From the NCBI GenBank assembly GCA_033557465.1, contig JAWIIG010000025.1, positions 5,451,001 through 5,515,000 of the forward strand: 64,000 nucleotides of DNA, written 5' to 3'. Below, in pieces: positions 33,410 through 44,339 of this stretch. The position numbers were made by a program, and so were the translations under genes. Numbering within the stretch: position 1 is the first letter of the stretch; each line of letters starts with the position of its first letter. Origin of the DNA: Ichthyophis bannanicus (taxonomy: Eukaryota > Chordata > Amphibia > Gymnophiona > Ichthyophiidae). A model generated the notes under the pieces. It was not told where the DNA came from. It saw only the letters and a program-made list of their open reading frames with translations, and did not search any database.

Positions 33410-34262
33410 TTAGAGCTTCAAAGTATTGAGTATATTGCTCCATCTCTGCAGCCAAAGTATTATCAAGAAGGGGAGCCAACTGGCCACAAAATGTTTGTGC
33501 CAAACTTGGCTAACGGTCCTCACTGCCAGAAAGTCCATATCCAACAGGACTTGCATTTGGATGCGCCAGCTCTCCCCCACCCAGGCCACCCTCTCCCCCA
33601 CCCACTGATGCATAATGGCCTTCTTCACTGCCAGACAAGTTTGCCAAACGAATAAAACATTTGCTTTAGATCCCAGTGGCAAATCATCCCATCGGTCTAA
33701 TAAAAATATCGCCGCTGAGGGCTCCAAATCAACATCAAGCATGCAGGACAAATTGGTAAAGATTCCTCCTACAATTGCGTCACCATATGCACATGTGAAT
33801 GTTACAAATCACCACACTTAAGACAAGCATAGAAAGCTCTTCTAGGATGAATGAACAGCTTCATATGCATTTCTCCACACCCCACACTCACTACAAATTC
33901 ACACACCCCATGCACACTAGCACAGAAATTATCTTTATCCATGTCCAAACCCAAAACATCATCCCATTTCTGAACTGTGGTAGAATGTTCCCCTATGCTA
34001 ACATCCCCAACAGGGTTTTATAAAATCAGGAGATCTCTCCCTGAAGTTTAAGCTGCTTTAGGAAAACCCATTGAATCACTTCTCCAGTGCCAAATCTGGA
34101 GGACTCCATTTTCTAGAATCAATATAGTGGCATACCTACAGATTACCAAAATGTTCTTTAAAGCCAAGACAAACTCCTGCTGCAAAACTGTTAAGGGAGA
34201 CTCCATCAGGTTCAAACAATTGCCCGACCTCATATAAGTCCTTCTCTGTCCAAACTCACTAT
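33410..34262 (-). pseudogene. L1 ORF2 C-terminal region
   Basis: An open stretch at 33410-33751 (LEPSAAIFLLDRWDDLPLGSKANVLFVWQTCLAVKKAIMHQW) matches the L1/Tx1 ORF2 tail, where a late-domain ...ILAARLLIARHWK-type motif is typical. Upstream, at 34048-34260, are LALKNILVICRYATIL and LQIWHWRS, interrupted by stops. No catalytic residues remain. It ends before the CR1 insertion at 34275. Confidence 0.6.
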
Positions 34263-34274
34263 TGCCCCACAAGG

Positions 34275-34760
34275 GAAGGTAACATAACATAGTAACATAG
34301 TATATGATGGCAGATAAAGACCAGTATGGTCCATCTCGTCTACCCAGCAAGGCGGTAAGAGTAGGTGCACCTGCTGCTCCGTGCAGGTCACCCCTCCCCA
34401 TGCCTTTGTTTAAGGTGTGCACCCACCGCTCTGTGTAGGTCACCCCCATTTGTTAAGATATAAGAGATAATTATGTTTATTTTGATTTCATCCTCTTGCT
34501 ATAAAGGGATTCACTGTGTCTGTCCCATGCCATTTTGAATTCTGTCACTGTATCTGCCTCCACCACTTCCATCAGGAGGGCATTCCAAGCATCCACCACC
34601 CTTTCAGTGAAAAAGTATTTCCTGACATTGCCTTTCAGTTTACCTCCTTGCAGTTTCATGTTATGTCCTCTAGTTTTACAGCTTCCCTGTCTTTGCCTTG
34701 GCTGGATCTAAAAGCTTGTACTTTCTACATAGAAGGCTGAGCCTTCAACTGTTGTGCTGG
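34275..34760 (-). mobile_element. CR1 3' end inserted in L1
   Basis: The minus-strand frame 34477-34659 (LKGNVRKYFFTERVVDAWNALLMEVVEADTVTEFKMAWDRH) is the C-terminal tail of a CR1 RT protein. It is followed by a 3' UTR reaching ATAACATAGTAACATAGTAT near 34280. Flanking sequence on both sides is L1. It is a typical 5'-truncated CR1. Confidence 0.8.
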
Positions 34761-35211
34761 CAGATGATCATGTTTTTACTCTTCACAGGAGTGAGCATTT
34801 TGTGTGAAAATTGGACAGCTGTATCACTCAGTAGCCTATTGTAGTGGTATCACATTTTCTGCAATTCTATTATCAATTCACTTGTCTTAGTTTGTATATA
34901 TCACTGCTCTAAATTCTTAATCTGAGCCTCTAATTCAGAAATCTCTTTATTATGTTTCTTATGCAGACCTATCAAAAAATACATCATAAAACCTCTAAGA
35001 GTCTCCTTAAAGGCATACCACCATGATGCAATTGTAATATCTGCCTCAGAATTAAGTTGGAAATTCAATTGATGTTCTTATCATATCTTGAAAGTCCTCC
35101 TGGGCCAGGAGCCTAACATTAAATCTCCATTGGGGCTGTCTCCTTTCATCTAACAATGGGCTAAGGGTCATTGTACTTGCTGCATGATCTGATATTGTGA
35201 TTGCTTTAATC
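34760..35211 (-). pseudogene. L1 ORF2 endonuclease end and linker
   Basis: The minus strand reads ITISDHAASTMTLSPLLDE, whose SDH motif closes the L1 endonuclease. WRFNVRLLAQEDFQDMIRT and WWYAFKETLRGFMMYF follow, then HKKHNKEISELEAQIKNLEQ, the standard L1 linker before the RT. Stops follow. The RT itself is absent between here and 34262. Confidence 0.75.
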
Positions 35212-35214
35212 TTA

Positions 35215-35303
35215 GGGGCATGTTTACTAAAGAATTTGATACATGTTCTATGGGCGCAATAGTTAATTAATCAACACGCAATAACCTTTAGTAAACATGC
35301 CCC
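35215..35303. mobile_element. 89-bp Harbinger-like MITE
   Basis: Ends GGGGCATGTTTACTAAAG and CTTTAGTAAACATGCCCC are perfect inverted repeats, flanked by TTA (35212-35214, 35304-35306). The ends are the same family as the 4.9-kb element at 39392-44303. It is inserted in the L1. Confidence 0.85.
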
Positions 35304-35373
35304 TTAGGATCCGATAATGTAGGGAACAGAGACTCAGAGTGTTGCATGTGTATGAAATAAAAAGTATAGAGGG

Positions 35374-35735
35374 TTTTTTCAAAACAATTAATGCGGTGAG
35401 CGAGAAATTCAGTGGCACATAGCTGTTTTGTGCCACTGAATACCCTCTTCTAACTGCTGCACACCCCAATGCTGACCAGGTAGCATCAGAACATTCCAGG
35501 GGCAGCACTTGTATTAACAGATCAGTGGTAGTAGGCCCAACTTTAGCTGGTTTAGCTAACTGGGAAGCGGCTGAATATCGCTGCTGCCCAGTTAGCTAAA
35601 ACATTATCCCAGCATACCGGATATTCAATGTCAGTGGCCAGATATGACCCTAGATCTAGATCTAATTTAAAATGGTGATGGCCAACTACTTTATTCATTG
35701 AATATCAGCCCCATAATCTTTAGCAGTAGGATGTT
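35374..35735 (-). mobile_element. MITE-like repeat with CTAACTGGGCAGC inverted core (copy 3)
   Basis: It contains TAGCTAACTGGGAAGCGGCTG...GCTGCCCAGTTAGCTA and GTGGCCAGATATGACCC and ends GAATATCAGCCCC. Diverged relative of 17262-17690. It sits between the 89-bp MITE and the resumed L1 endonuclease. Confidence 0.6.
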
Positions 35736-35833
35736 ATAATCTCCATGTATCGATTAATCCTAAATCTTTCATCAAAGAACTAAATATTTTCCTTGATTTA
35801 TTCTGATAAAATACAGTTTTGGATTGCCTATCC

Positions 35834-38800
35834 CAGGCATGTCCAACAGGTAGATCGCGATCTACCTGTAGATCGTAGAGGGATCAGAGGTAGATCACCA
35901 GCCCCACTTGGCTCCATTTCTCCAGCAGCTCTCCCCATCGCTAGGAGAGAGCTCGTGCCGGCAGGTCGTCTGCCGAGGGCTTGCCACCGCTGCTGATCCT
36001 TTGCCTGTCTTTTTTCCCTGCCTGCGGGTGTATTGGGGGTGGCTTGTTGTTTTTGTGCCAATAGTTGGTGGGTACCCCAGGGGGCCACCGCCCGCGCCCC
36101 GCGACAAAACGCCACAGGCCCGGTGTCATATCTGGTCTCAGAATCAACCTTTCCTGCCCCCGCCCCAACATCCCTTAGAAGTGTGTTATATACCGGGCGA
36201 TATCCATTCGCCCAAGCTTTACCTGAATACACTTACCGTATTAGTTGTGTGGTGTGCTGGTCGTTGGTCACTTTATAGTTCGCTTTCATTAAACATTTTC
36301 AGGCAGACACAACAAAGTTTCAAGAATTTGGTGATTTTGGTGGGCTTTTCCAATTTTGTTCTAACTTGCCTATGCCTTGCCTTCGAATTCGTTCAAACCA
36401 CTGTGACTTTTGCTTGCCTCTGCAATTTTATTTTGCCTAGCCTTTGCGTTGATTCTACACTGCAATTTTATTTCGCCTTGCCTATGCGTTGATTGTACAC
36501 TGTGTGCAGAATTTATTAAATCGCGTGTGGTGGTATTTGAACTTGTTTGGCGGTATTTGATTTTATCTGCTGTTTGAGTTTTTTTGATGATTGTTTGGTG
36601 GTATTCGATTATTGGTTCCAGTATGATGAATTCTTATTTTTACTTTTAGAACTGCATGTGTGGTTTTGGCACCTCCAGTCCTTGTATTGCACATCATCCA
36701 GAGGTCTTCAGTTTCTGTTGATCTTTAAAACTTTGGAACAGTGACAGTTTTGGACCAGATTCAGCCAGTGTTTATACTAACTTAGCAGATTTGGCCTTCT
36801 TACATCCAGCCACTCCAGTATAACAAAGATGAGTGTTCCAAAGAAGAGCAAAGCCTACCACTTTCATGATGAATGGGAAATGGACTACTTCTTCATCATG
36901 GTGAAAGACAAGTGTTGTTGTCTAATTTGTAACACCCCAGTATCCTTGCCCAAAAAGGTTAATCTGGAACGTCATTATAAGGCTCTGCATAGCAATAAGT
37001 TTGATGCTGATTTTCCACCCAAAAGTGAAATTTGTAAACTGAAGCTCAAAGAACTTAAATCGAAATTGGCTACTCAGCAGCAGTTGATGGTGAAGCCAAG
37101 GTCACATTTGGTCAATGCAACCATAGCATCCTTCAAGGTCAGCAACCTGATCGCAAAGAAATGCAGACCTTTCACTGAAGGAGAATTTGTAAAATATTGT
37201 TTTCTTGAAGCAGCTGACAATCTTTTTGAAGGATTTAAAAATAGGAAAGAGATCATAGATGCTATTCAAGATGTACAATTGTCAAGAAACACCGTCGTGC
37301 AGCGAATAGAAAAGATGTGTGGAGACACAATTGAACAATTGTTGGAGGATGTTTCAAATTGTGTTGCTTTCTCACTCCAGCTGGATGAATCTACAGACAT
37401 AAGAGACATAGACCAGTTACTAGTCTTTATCCGGATGGTTTTGGAAGACTTCAGTGTTAAAGAAGAACTACTTGGAATGATTTCTTTAAAAGGGAGAACT
37501 ACCGGTCAAGAAATATTCAGTTCTTTCCATTCTTTTGTGACAAAGTGTAATCTTCCATTGCATAGACTGGTTTCCATCACTACTGATGGAGCAAGAGCAA
37601 TGACAGGTGAGGTTAACGGTTTCATAGCCCTCTGTAGACAGCATGACGACTTCCCAGATTTCCTTTCTTACCACTGTGTCATTCACCAGCAAGTTTTGGC
37701 AAGCAAGAGACTCAATACAAAGACTGTCATGGACATCACTTTCAAAATTGTAAATTCAGTTCATGGAAGATCACTTCAAAGAGAGCTTTTCAATCTTATT
37801 CTTGATGAAGGGGCAGTGGAAATCATTGTGCACACAGATGTAAGGTGGCTAAGTAGGCACAAAATTCTGCAAAGATTTTGTGATTTGCTGAATGAAATAA
37901 GAAGTTTTTTGAAGGAGAGGGGAGATGACCAAGCAGAGTTGGAAGATGAGGAGTGGTTATGTGATTTGGCATTTCTTGCTGACTTTACAGGCAAACTAAG
38001 TGATATTAACTTTGAACCACAAGGTAAAAACAAATGCATTGGCGAGATGATGAGTACAGTTTCATCCTACAAGAGCAAATTTGAGCTAATGATGACTGAC
38101 TAATACGCAGGACCATCTGAGACAATATCCAAATTTTGCTTTTCAGAACGAGAAGTATGTGACAGAAATCTGTTCTCTTATCCAGGAATTCGAAAATAGA
38201 TTCTGTGACTTCCAAAAAATTGGAACAGTTGTGGAGTACTTGTCATATCCATTCAAAGTAGATGTGGACATTAAAGAAACTGCAGCTGCTATCAGTAAAA
38301 ATTACTCATTGAACAAGCCATCTCTTGAAAATGAAATATTAACCCTTAAAAATGACATTTTTCTCAAGACCCATGCTGAGCAAGAATCGTTTTGGAAGCT
38401 AGTACCTAGAGACAAATTTCCCAACTTGAGAAGATGCAGTGAAGCTGTACACTCCTGTTTCAGTTCAACTTATTTGTGTGAATCTGCGTTTTCCCATCCA
38501 AAAATGACAAAGAGTACACAACGATCCAACATGACAGATGAAGATCTCCAGGATTCCCTGAGACTGGCCCTCACGCAATATTCACCCAACTTCAAAAAGC
38601 TGGTGGATGAAATGCAGGCTCAGACGTCTCACTAATGAGCAAGAGCAAAATATTAAAGATTGTGCAAGATCAGCCTGGATCAATACTCAACCTAAATTTA
38701 ACACAAATTACTCAATAAAAGATAAAGAAAGTTATTAAGACAGTTAAATAAAGTTATTACTCAATAAAACTTTAAGAAAAAATGTACTTTCCATTTCCCC

Positions 38801-39042
38801 TCACAGTTCTTACTGGATCTTCATCTCTCTGTTTTGTTTTTGCTTAATTTGCTTAACAGCCGATCATATCCAAGTAAATGACAGAAGGTTCATTAAAAAT
38901 GGAGGGGAGGGGAATCCTCCAACTTTATTGGGTTAAAATTTAATATGAAACTAATTTGAAACTTAATTTTCATGGTGGTGGATCACCGGCACTTTTGGCC
39001 GGAAAAAATAGATCACGACCTGTTTGAAGTTGGACATGCCTG
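35834..39042 (+). mobile_element. hAT DNA transposon, 3.2 kb, with 8-bp TSD
   Basis: The 14-bp terminal inverted repeats CAGGCATGTCCAAC (35834-35847) and GTTGGACATGCCTG (39029-39042) are perfect. The 8-bp duplication GCCTATCC is exact (35826-35833, 39043-39050). Both flanks are L1 endonuclease sequence. It carries one transposase gene with a single frameshift. Subterminal TAGATCRCGA-type motifs occur at both ends, as expected for transposase binding. Confidence 0.96.
36829..38635 (+). pseudogene. hAT transposase with one frameshift
   Basis: ATG 36829 opens a BED-type zinc finger (CCLICNTPVSLPKK to RHYKALH, about 36910-36995), then the RNase H-like core. The first catalytic Asp is in LQLDESTD (37384-37386) and the second in TTDGARAM (37585-37587), with YHCVIHQQVL and TDVRWLSRHKILQRF after them. 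Frame 1 ends at 38101-38103. The continuation (frame 2, from about 38098 through 38159-38635) carries VTEICSLIQEFENRF, the Glu of YLCESAFS (38480-38482) and the C-terminal dimerisation region ending MQAQTSH. One base change of length near 38100 accounts for the break. It resembles the ZBED/GTF2IRD2-like hAT group. Confidence 0.92.
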
Positions 39043-39388
39043 GCCTATCCAACCAAGGTCTAAAGGTAAGTTGAAATCCCCTGCCAAGATCAGAAGTGTA
39101 ACTCCACATGCCATAAGCTTTTCATCCAGAGTGGAAAGGGGCCTTGAATCTGTTGTAGAGGCATATATATTAAAGAATACCAAGGTCTTACCCTACTCCA
39201 TATATCTTCCTGATCTGTTTCTTGAAATATTACAGCCCCTATATAGGATCTTTTAAACAATACAGCTGCCCCATTTTTCTTTCCCAGGGATAGTGAAAAT
39301 GCTGCCAACAAATAATCTTTACTGCCTAACTTCAAAGATTCAAAAATGTCAGAAAAAAAATCCACTGTTGCTTGCACATACTAAGTAC
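39043..39388 (-). pseudogene. L1 ORF2 endonuclease middle part
   Basis: The minus strand reads GSKDYLLAAFSLSLGKKNGAAVLFKRS and then SLIYMPLQQIQGPF, comparable to the GVAILFSK and LYNVYAPN segments of L1 endonuclease, followed by a degraded GDFN region near 39055. It runs into the hAT duplication at 39050 and starts at the Harbinger-like insertion, so the N-terminal catalytic part is lost. Confidence 0.65.
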
Positions 39389-39582
39389 TTAGGGGCATGT
39401 TTACTAAAACCCCTGTAAAGTGCGTGTGCCATATAAGGAGTGGGCGTTCCGTCTTGAAAAGGAAAAGCTGGAATTTACATATGCGCTAAGGTGCGCAGCG
39501 CCCATGTGCGCCCCGCACCTTAGCGCATGAGATAGCTGCGTGGGAGGCATAAGTGGCGCACTGAAGTGCCAGAAAATGAGCA

Positions 39583-40140
39583 GAGCCACAGCACAATGGT
39601 TAAGACGCTGACCAACAGTGCAAGGATCAGGGGTTCAATCCCCCACAGTGCCCAATGAAGACAGCTGGCTGAGGCATTAATTTATGAGGCACAGAAATAC
39701 TGGGCATCATAAGGCAGCACGCCAATGTTTTTGGCGGCATATTAATACTGGGTGGCATAAGGCGGCGCGCTGATGTTTATGGAGGCATTATAATACTGGG
39801 TGGTATAAGTGGCGCGCTGATGTGCAGAAAGAAAAGTAGAGCCACAGCACAATGGTTAAGGCACTTACCAATGGTGCAGGGATCAGGGGTTCAATCCCCC
39901 ACAGTGCCCAATGGAGACAGATGACTGAAGCATTTAAATGATGGGCGGTATAAGGCGGCATGCTGATGGGCATAAGGTGGTGTGCTAATGTTTTAGGAGG
40001 CTTTTTAATACTGGGCGGCATAAGGCGGCGCGCTGATGTGCAATCACATGAACAGAGCCACAGCACAATGGTTAAGACACTGACCAATGATGCAGGGATC
40101 AGGGGTTCAAAGTGCCCAATGAACAAGACTAGCTGAGGCA
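39583..40140 (+). repeat. Tandem tRNA-like units (three copies)
   Basis: Units start at 39583, 39838 and 40054. Each has GAGCCACAGCACAATGGTTA (A-box-like), GGGGTTCAATCCC (B-box-like) or a slightly shortened form, CAGTGCCCAATG, and a spacer with TACTGGGCGGCATAAGGCGG and GCGCGCTGATG. Spacing is about 255 and 216 bases. A diverged fourth head is at 40415. The A and B boxes are plausible Pol III promoter elements; there is no intact cloverleaf. Confidence 0.75.
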
Positions 40141-40414
40141 GAACATATTAAGTGGAAGATTTCTTTAGGAGGCATTTTATGCATATTTTAATTATCACTA
40201 CTAGCAAACGCACTCCCAAAGCGTGTTAACATAAGGTGCTCATAAGGCACATTTTAAAGTGCACTGTCAGCCAAGGCACCACAGAATGTTGCTTATAGGG
40301 CGCTTTAGAGGGTGCCGTATGAGGTACCGCAAGGTCAGTGTACTGTGTTTTATGGCAGCACTGTGCAGTTTAAGGAATGAAAAGCATAAGTAGGTGCGCT
40401 GACAGGCAAGGAGG

Positions 40415-40945
40415 AGCAGTAGTGGAGCACAATGGTTAAGGCTGATACAGGGGTCATGAGTTTGCTCCCCAGTGTGCCTAATACGTAAGGCTGGCTGTGG
40501 CATCAGCTTTGCATTCTACATATTTTGTCCTGCAGCACTTTAATTTTATGTTATTAATTGCTGCCAGCAAACACGCCCTCACGTGCCGTAATTGAAGGTG
40601 CCGTATAAGGCACTCTATAAGGCACTCCATAGGGCACGTTAGAAATTGCACTGTCCGCCACAGCACCCTAAAATGTCCCCTATAGGGCACCCTATAGGTT
40701 GCTTCACAGGATATTGTATAGTGCACCTTATATGGACGGGAACCATAAGGTGCCCTATAGGGCGCCCTATAAAGCACCCTCAGAGGCACCTTATGGGTAC
40801 AGTACACTGAGGGTGTTTTTGCTGGCATCAAAATGTACATTAAATAAAATGCATTGGACAACCCTATCAAATAACCCCACTGTGGGATTGAACCCATGAC
40901 CTCTGGCTTTAGAGGCAGTGAAGTAACCATTGGGCTACAGCTCTA
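40415..40945. repeat. Foldback with opposed tRNA-like modules (larger copy)
   Basis: The plus-strand module at 40415-40475 faces a minus-strand one at 40870-40945 (reverse complement: TGTAGCCCAATGGTTACTTC, GGGTTCAATCCC). The inside pairs CTGCCAGCAAACACGCCCTCA against GAGGGTGTTTTTGCTGGCA and contains many GGTGCC/TATAAGG/GGCACC palindromic units. It corresponds to 7318-7805 in the inverted relative. Confidence 0.75.
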
Positions 40946-42597
40946 GAGCTGCTAGCAAGCCCCTGGCTGGCTGCAGAGAGCATGCACGTCACCACACAGA
41001 CAGTCTGCTGTGGTCACCAGGATAGGGTTAGCCCACCCATACCCATGATGCACTGCACATGCAAATCAGCTGTCCACAGATTAACACAAGATGGGCAATG
41101 CACCCCCACAGCACCTCGGCCCGGTAGAGGGAAGTGACCATGTGCACCCACACACCACCTCGGCTTGGTAGGAGGTACTGACCGTGTGTTTTACTGGCAC
41201 AGAGTAGCTACACACCGTCACATTGTGCGGGTACTGTGCTCACCCTGAGGGTGCAATGAGGCGCCCAGGACCAGGTCCACAACACCTTCCATGGCTTAAA
41301 GAAGCCATGCCAGCAGTCCAAAGCAGTGTTAATGTGTGAGATAGATAGTTCCTGCACAAACGCCTTGGATATCTCTGTCTGACTCAGTCAGGTGTAGCCC
41401 CCATGGACCCCAAGGTGGGCCATGCACCACCCCCCCCCCCCTCCAGGGCCAAGGGTGGCAAACAGGGTCTCCCATCAATAGATACACATTCTACCTCCCT
41501 GCAAAGGTGGCAGTAGAGGGGTCCATCAACCACAGTCCTGCTGAGGAGCAGACACCCCACCAGGCAGTCAATGCAGCTCTATACACATCCATAACACAAT
41601 AGCAGACAGATATTAGGCCTGGATATGGTGAGCTGCACCCCACCACTATCTGATATTCTCCTGCAGCAAGTCATCAGCCACTGCACCCTGCAAGCTGCTC
41701 CATCACAACACATACCAGCTGCAAACAGTGTGCTAGTTAGTCCACAGTGCATGTTCCCAATGGAGATGCATGCACCCAGAACTGGGATGTCAGCATACAC
41801 AGCAAGCAGATAAATCAGTGACTGGGCCCCAAAAGGAAACCCCTATCTATCACATGAGAGAGATACTACATAGCACTATGGGGGTGCCTAGCCATGCTGT
41901 GGTCACTGCACAGTCAGGGTGAGAGTGATCTCTCAGCAGGACATACTGAGGTCACCCTGTCTGTGTAGGTGGTGGCCGGGCACCAAAATGTCCCAGTCAG
42001 TGCCCTATGCCCTGTGCAGATGCACCCTGGCCAGGCCACCCTGTCTGGCCTATACCCATGGTACCTTGCTCCTCATTGTGCACATTGGCAGCCCAATACT
42101 GGCAACATTGCTGGCAGTGTGGGCTGTGGAAGGTGTTTGCAGCCACCACACACTGGATAGGCAGACAGCCACCGCCACACCTATGCCAGCATTGTGCTAC
42201 TATAGAGGAGTCCAGCAGCCACACCCACCACACCAGTCCTGGGCACAGTACAGGCATGGATATGGTATGCACTATTGTTGGGGGTCACTCCCCAGGGTGG
42301 TAAACACTGTCAGAGACCAGACCTGCAGCGCACACCGCAGACATCACAATGATTGTTATGGTGGAGATCAATGAGCAAAATGTGCTTAACGTAGGAATTG
42401 ATATCTGCCAGTTATCATGGGCAACGTTTGATAGCTGTGTACCATATACCCAGGTGTAGGGTGGCAGTGCTAAGGTATGCAACTGCTAGTATTGGGAGAT
42501 ACAGGCAGGGCCCAATGTCCTGCCTCTCCATGAGGCATTGGCCAATGGGGCCTGTGGGGGTGTGTGTGGGGGTGTCTGGCCCTGTTGGCTGCTGCTT

Positions 42598-42802
42598 TAC
42601 GGCAGAGTGTCCCAACTCCAGTCCTGGTGTTCCAACCACTGTTCAGGTTTTCATGCTGTCCCTCATAGATATGCATGAGCTACATCAGCATACCATGGGG
42701 GTGGTGCATAGATATGCAGCACAGGCATCTTTATTAGAGGCAGCATGGATCCTGAATGGTGTGGGGCCCTCCAGGACTGCATTTGGGAGACTCTGCTCTA
42801 GG
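42598..42802. mobile_element. MITE-like repeat (second copy)
   Basis: CGGCAGAGTGTCCCAACTCC at the left pairs with the reverse complement of GCATTTGGGAGACTCTGCTC at the right. The centre has ATAGATATGCATGAG. Same family as 5837-5998. Confidence 0.55.
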
Positions 42803-43545
42803 TAATGCGGCTGTTTATGGTGTCTGTGTTTGGTGTGGTAAAATATAGGCGTATGAACCATGCGTATGTTCTCAGCAATAAAGGTTTGTCTGTACTATCA
42901 CGGTTTAGTTGTAGGAAAAATATGTGGACTGGATTGGCAGTAGCCCCAGCTGGGCTTTGAACCTGTGACCTTCTGTTCCTGCACACACTGTCTGTGTGCA
43001 CTGCACCACCATATTGCCACAGATATGATGTGTTTCTGGGGAGTCCATGACTGTACATCCGACAGAGCCTGTCTGTTGCGGTGGACGGTGCCAGCCTGCA
43101 CAGGCCTAGGCCACTGTCTGCTGTGGTTTGCAGCCACTGCCCCCTCCACCACCTGTACCCTTCCGCCAACATGCAGACATGTCCCTATCGGGGAAAAAGC
43201 ATATGACCTGATTGAGTTGTAGCACTCCAGGCCTGAATTTGGGGGACTCGGCTGTAGGTAATGCCCATTGTTATGGTTTTTGTGCGGTGTAGGGTAAAAT
43301 ATGGGTGTTTGAACCATGCTTATGTTCTCTGCAATAAAGGAGTGTCTTTACTATCACTGTTTAGTGGTGGGTAAAACTATGGAGACTGGGTTGGCAGGAG
43401 CCCCAGCTGGGATTGTGTACCTGTGATCCTCTGGTCTTACAGGCACTGGCTGTGTCCGTTGCACCACACTGTGGCCACAGAGACAGTGCAGTCCCTGGAG
43501 ATAGGAAACCTGGCCGTTCGAGTCAGAAACTCTGCTCTGCACAAT
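42803..43545 (-). repeat. Two-unit direct repeat with minus-strand tRNA-like modules
   Basis: Both units begin GGTAATG, share GTAAAATATRGG, TGAACCATGCNTATGTTCTC, GCAATAAAGG and CTATCAC.GTTTAG, and end in a tRNA-like module on the minus strand (42930-43022 and 43385-43490). In reverse complement the first module reads GGTGCAGTGCACAC (A-box-like) and AGGTTCAAAGCCC (B-box-like). The first unit carries an extra insert of about 170 bases. Confidence 0.65.
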
Positions 43546-43635
43546 TTTACTGTGGGCTCATTTATCTTGTATGGGGCCAAAAGTGCAAATAAACCTCAAA
43601 AATGACCTCGGAAAAAGGGGAAGAAAACCAAAACC

Positions 43636-43823
43636 AAGCTGGGCAACAGTGATATTAATGGGCAACCATAAAAAACACTCCCAGGAAAGCTCCAATAAAA
43701 TGCAGTGATTTTTGAAAGAGTCTACGGAGCGTAGACCCTTCCAAAAATCATTTCTTTTTTTTGGAGCTTTCCTGGGAGTGTTTTTTATGGTTGCCCATTA
43801 ATATCACGGTTGCCCAGCTGGTG
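43636..43823. repeat. Near-perfect 190-bp hairpin
   Basis: The arm CAGCTGGGCAAC...TTAATGGGCAACC...GGAAAGCTCCAA (43643-43703) matches the reverse complement of 43760-43823, with one mismatch noticed in about 60 bases. After a short asymmetry the pairing resumes through TGATTTTTGAAAGAGTCTACG to the centre GAG near 43728. There is no coding content. Confidence 0.85.
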
Positions 43824-44339
43824 TATAATTTTTTGGAATTTGTTGTGGTCATTTTCACTTTATATTTGCTATTTTGTTCTGTGCACATATATCACACTGC
43901 TCACGTTTTGCGGGTTTCCCCGGTTTTGCTGTACATTGCTGACGGAAATGGTTTCTCTTCCCTTTAAATCGGCTCTAACGCGAGGGTTTCACTCGCGGTA
44001 TTTTTTTTGCCAAAATTCAGCCCCGCTCCTGTGCGTGGAGCCTCTCCCCTCCCACTCTCCACCCATTGACCCCGTCCCCCCGCCCCTCGGGAGCCTTCCT
44101 CCACCCTCGAAATGCCTTTCCACGTCTCTATCGCACATCAGCGCACCGCACACTTGCGCGACCCCGTCAGTGTGAGGCGCACGTGTGCGGGGGCCCGTTA
44201 ATGTGACACACACGCGTGCGAGGCACTTAAGAGCACTTAAGTGCATCATTATCATACGCTACTGTGCGCCGCGCACGTGTGCGCGGTTTAGTAAACATAC
44301 CCCTTAGTCTCATCACGTTCCCATTTTTGTGCCAGTTCT

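Larger units (their letters stand above)
39392..44303. mobile_element. 4.9-kb Harbinger-like non-autonomous element with tRNA-like modules
   Basis: Inverted ends GGGGCATGTTTACTAAA (39392) and TTTAGTAAACATACCCC (to 44303) are flanked by TTA (39389-39391, 44304-44306), the duplication expected for PIF/Harbinger. Both flanks are L1. No transposase ORF was recognised. The interior holds a tandem array of plus-strand tRNA-like modules (39583-40140), a foldback (40415-40945), a MITE (42598-42802), a two-unit direct repeat with minus-strand tRNA-like modules (42803-43545) and a near-perfect hairpin (43636-43823). Superfamily assignment rests on the ends and the TTA only. Confidence 0.75.

Noticed and set aside
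35908..36492. 194-codon ORF upstream of the hAT transposase, considered as a first exon or second gene
   Set aside because: No domain recognised; subterminal region, open on both strands, more likely leader sequence.
36829..38635. Domesticated host ZBED-type gene
   Set aside because: It is bounded by exact transposon ends and an 8-bp duplication and carries a frameshift, so it is a transposon copy.
39583..40140. CRISPR-like array
   Set aside because: Units exceed 200 bp with degenerate spacers and the genome is plainly eukaryotic.
39583..40475. Possible true tRNA gene cluster
   Set aside because: A- and B-box-like motifs are present but no acceptor, D and anticodon stems form a cloverleaf, and the units lie inside a transposon-bounded repeat.
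43810..44255. 121-codon plus and 88-codon minus ORFs near the right end of the Harbinger-like element
   Set aside because: They run through CpG-rich low-complexity DNA and the hairpin arm; no transposase motifs.
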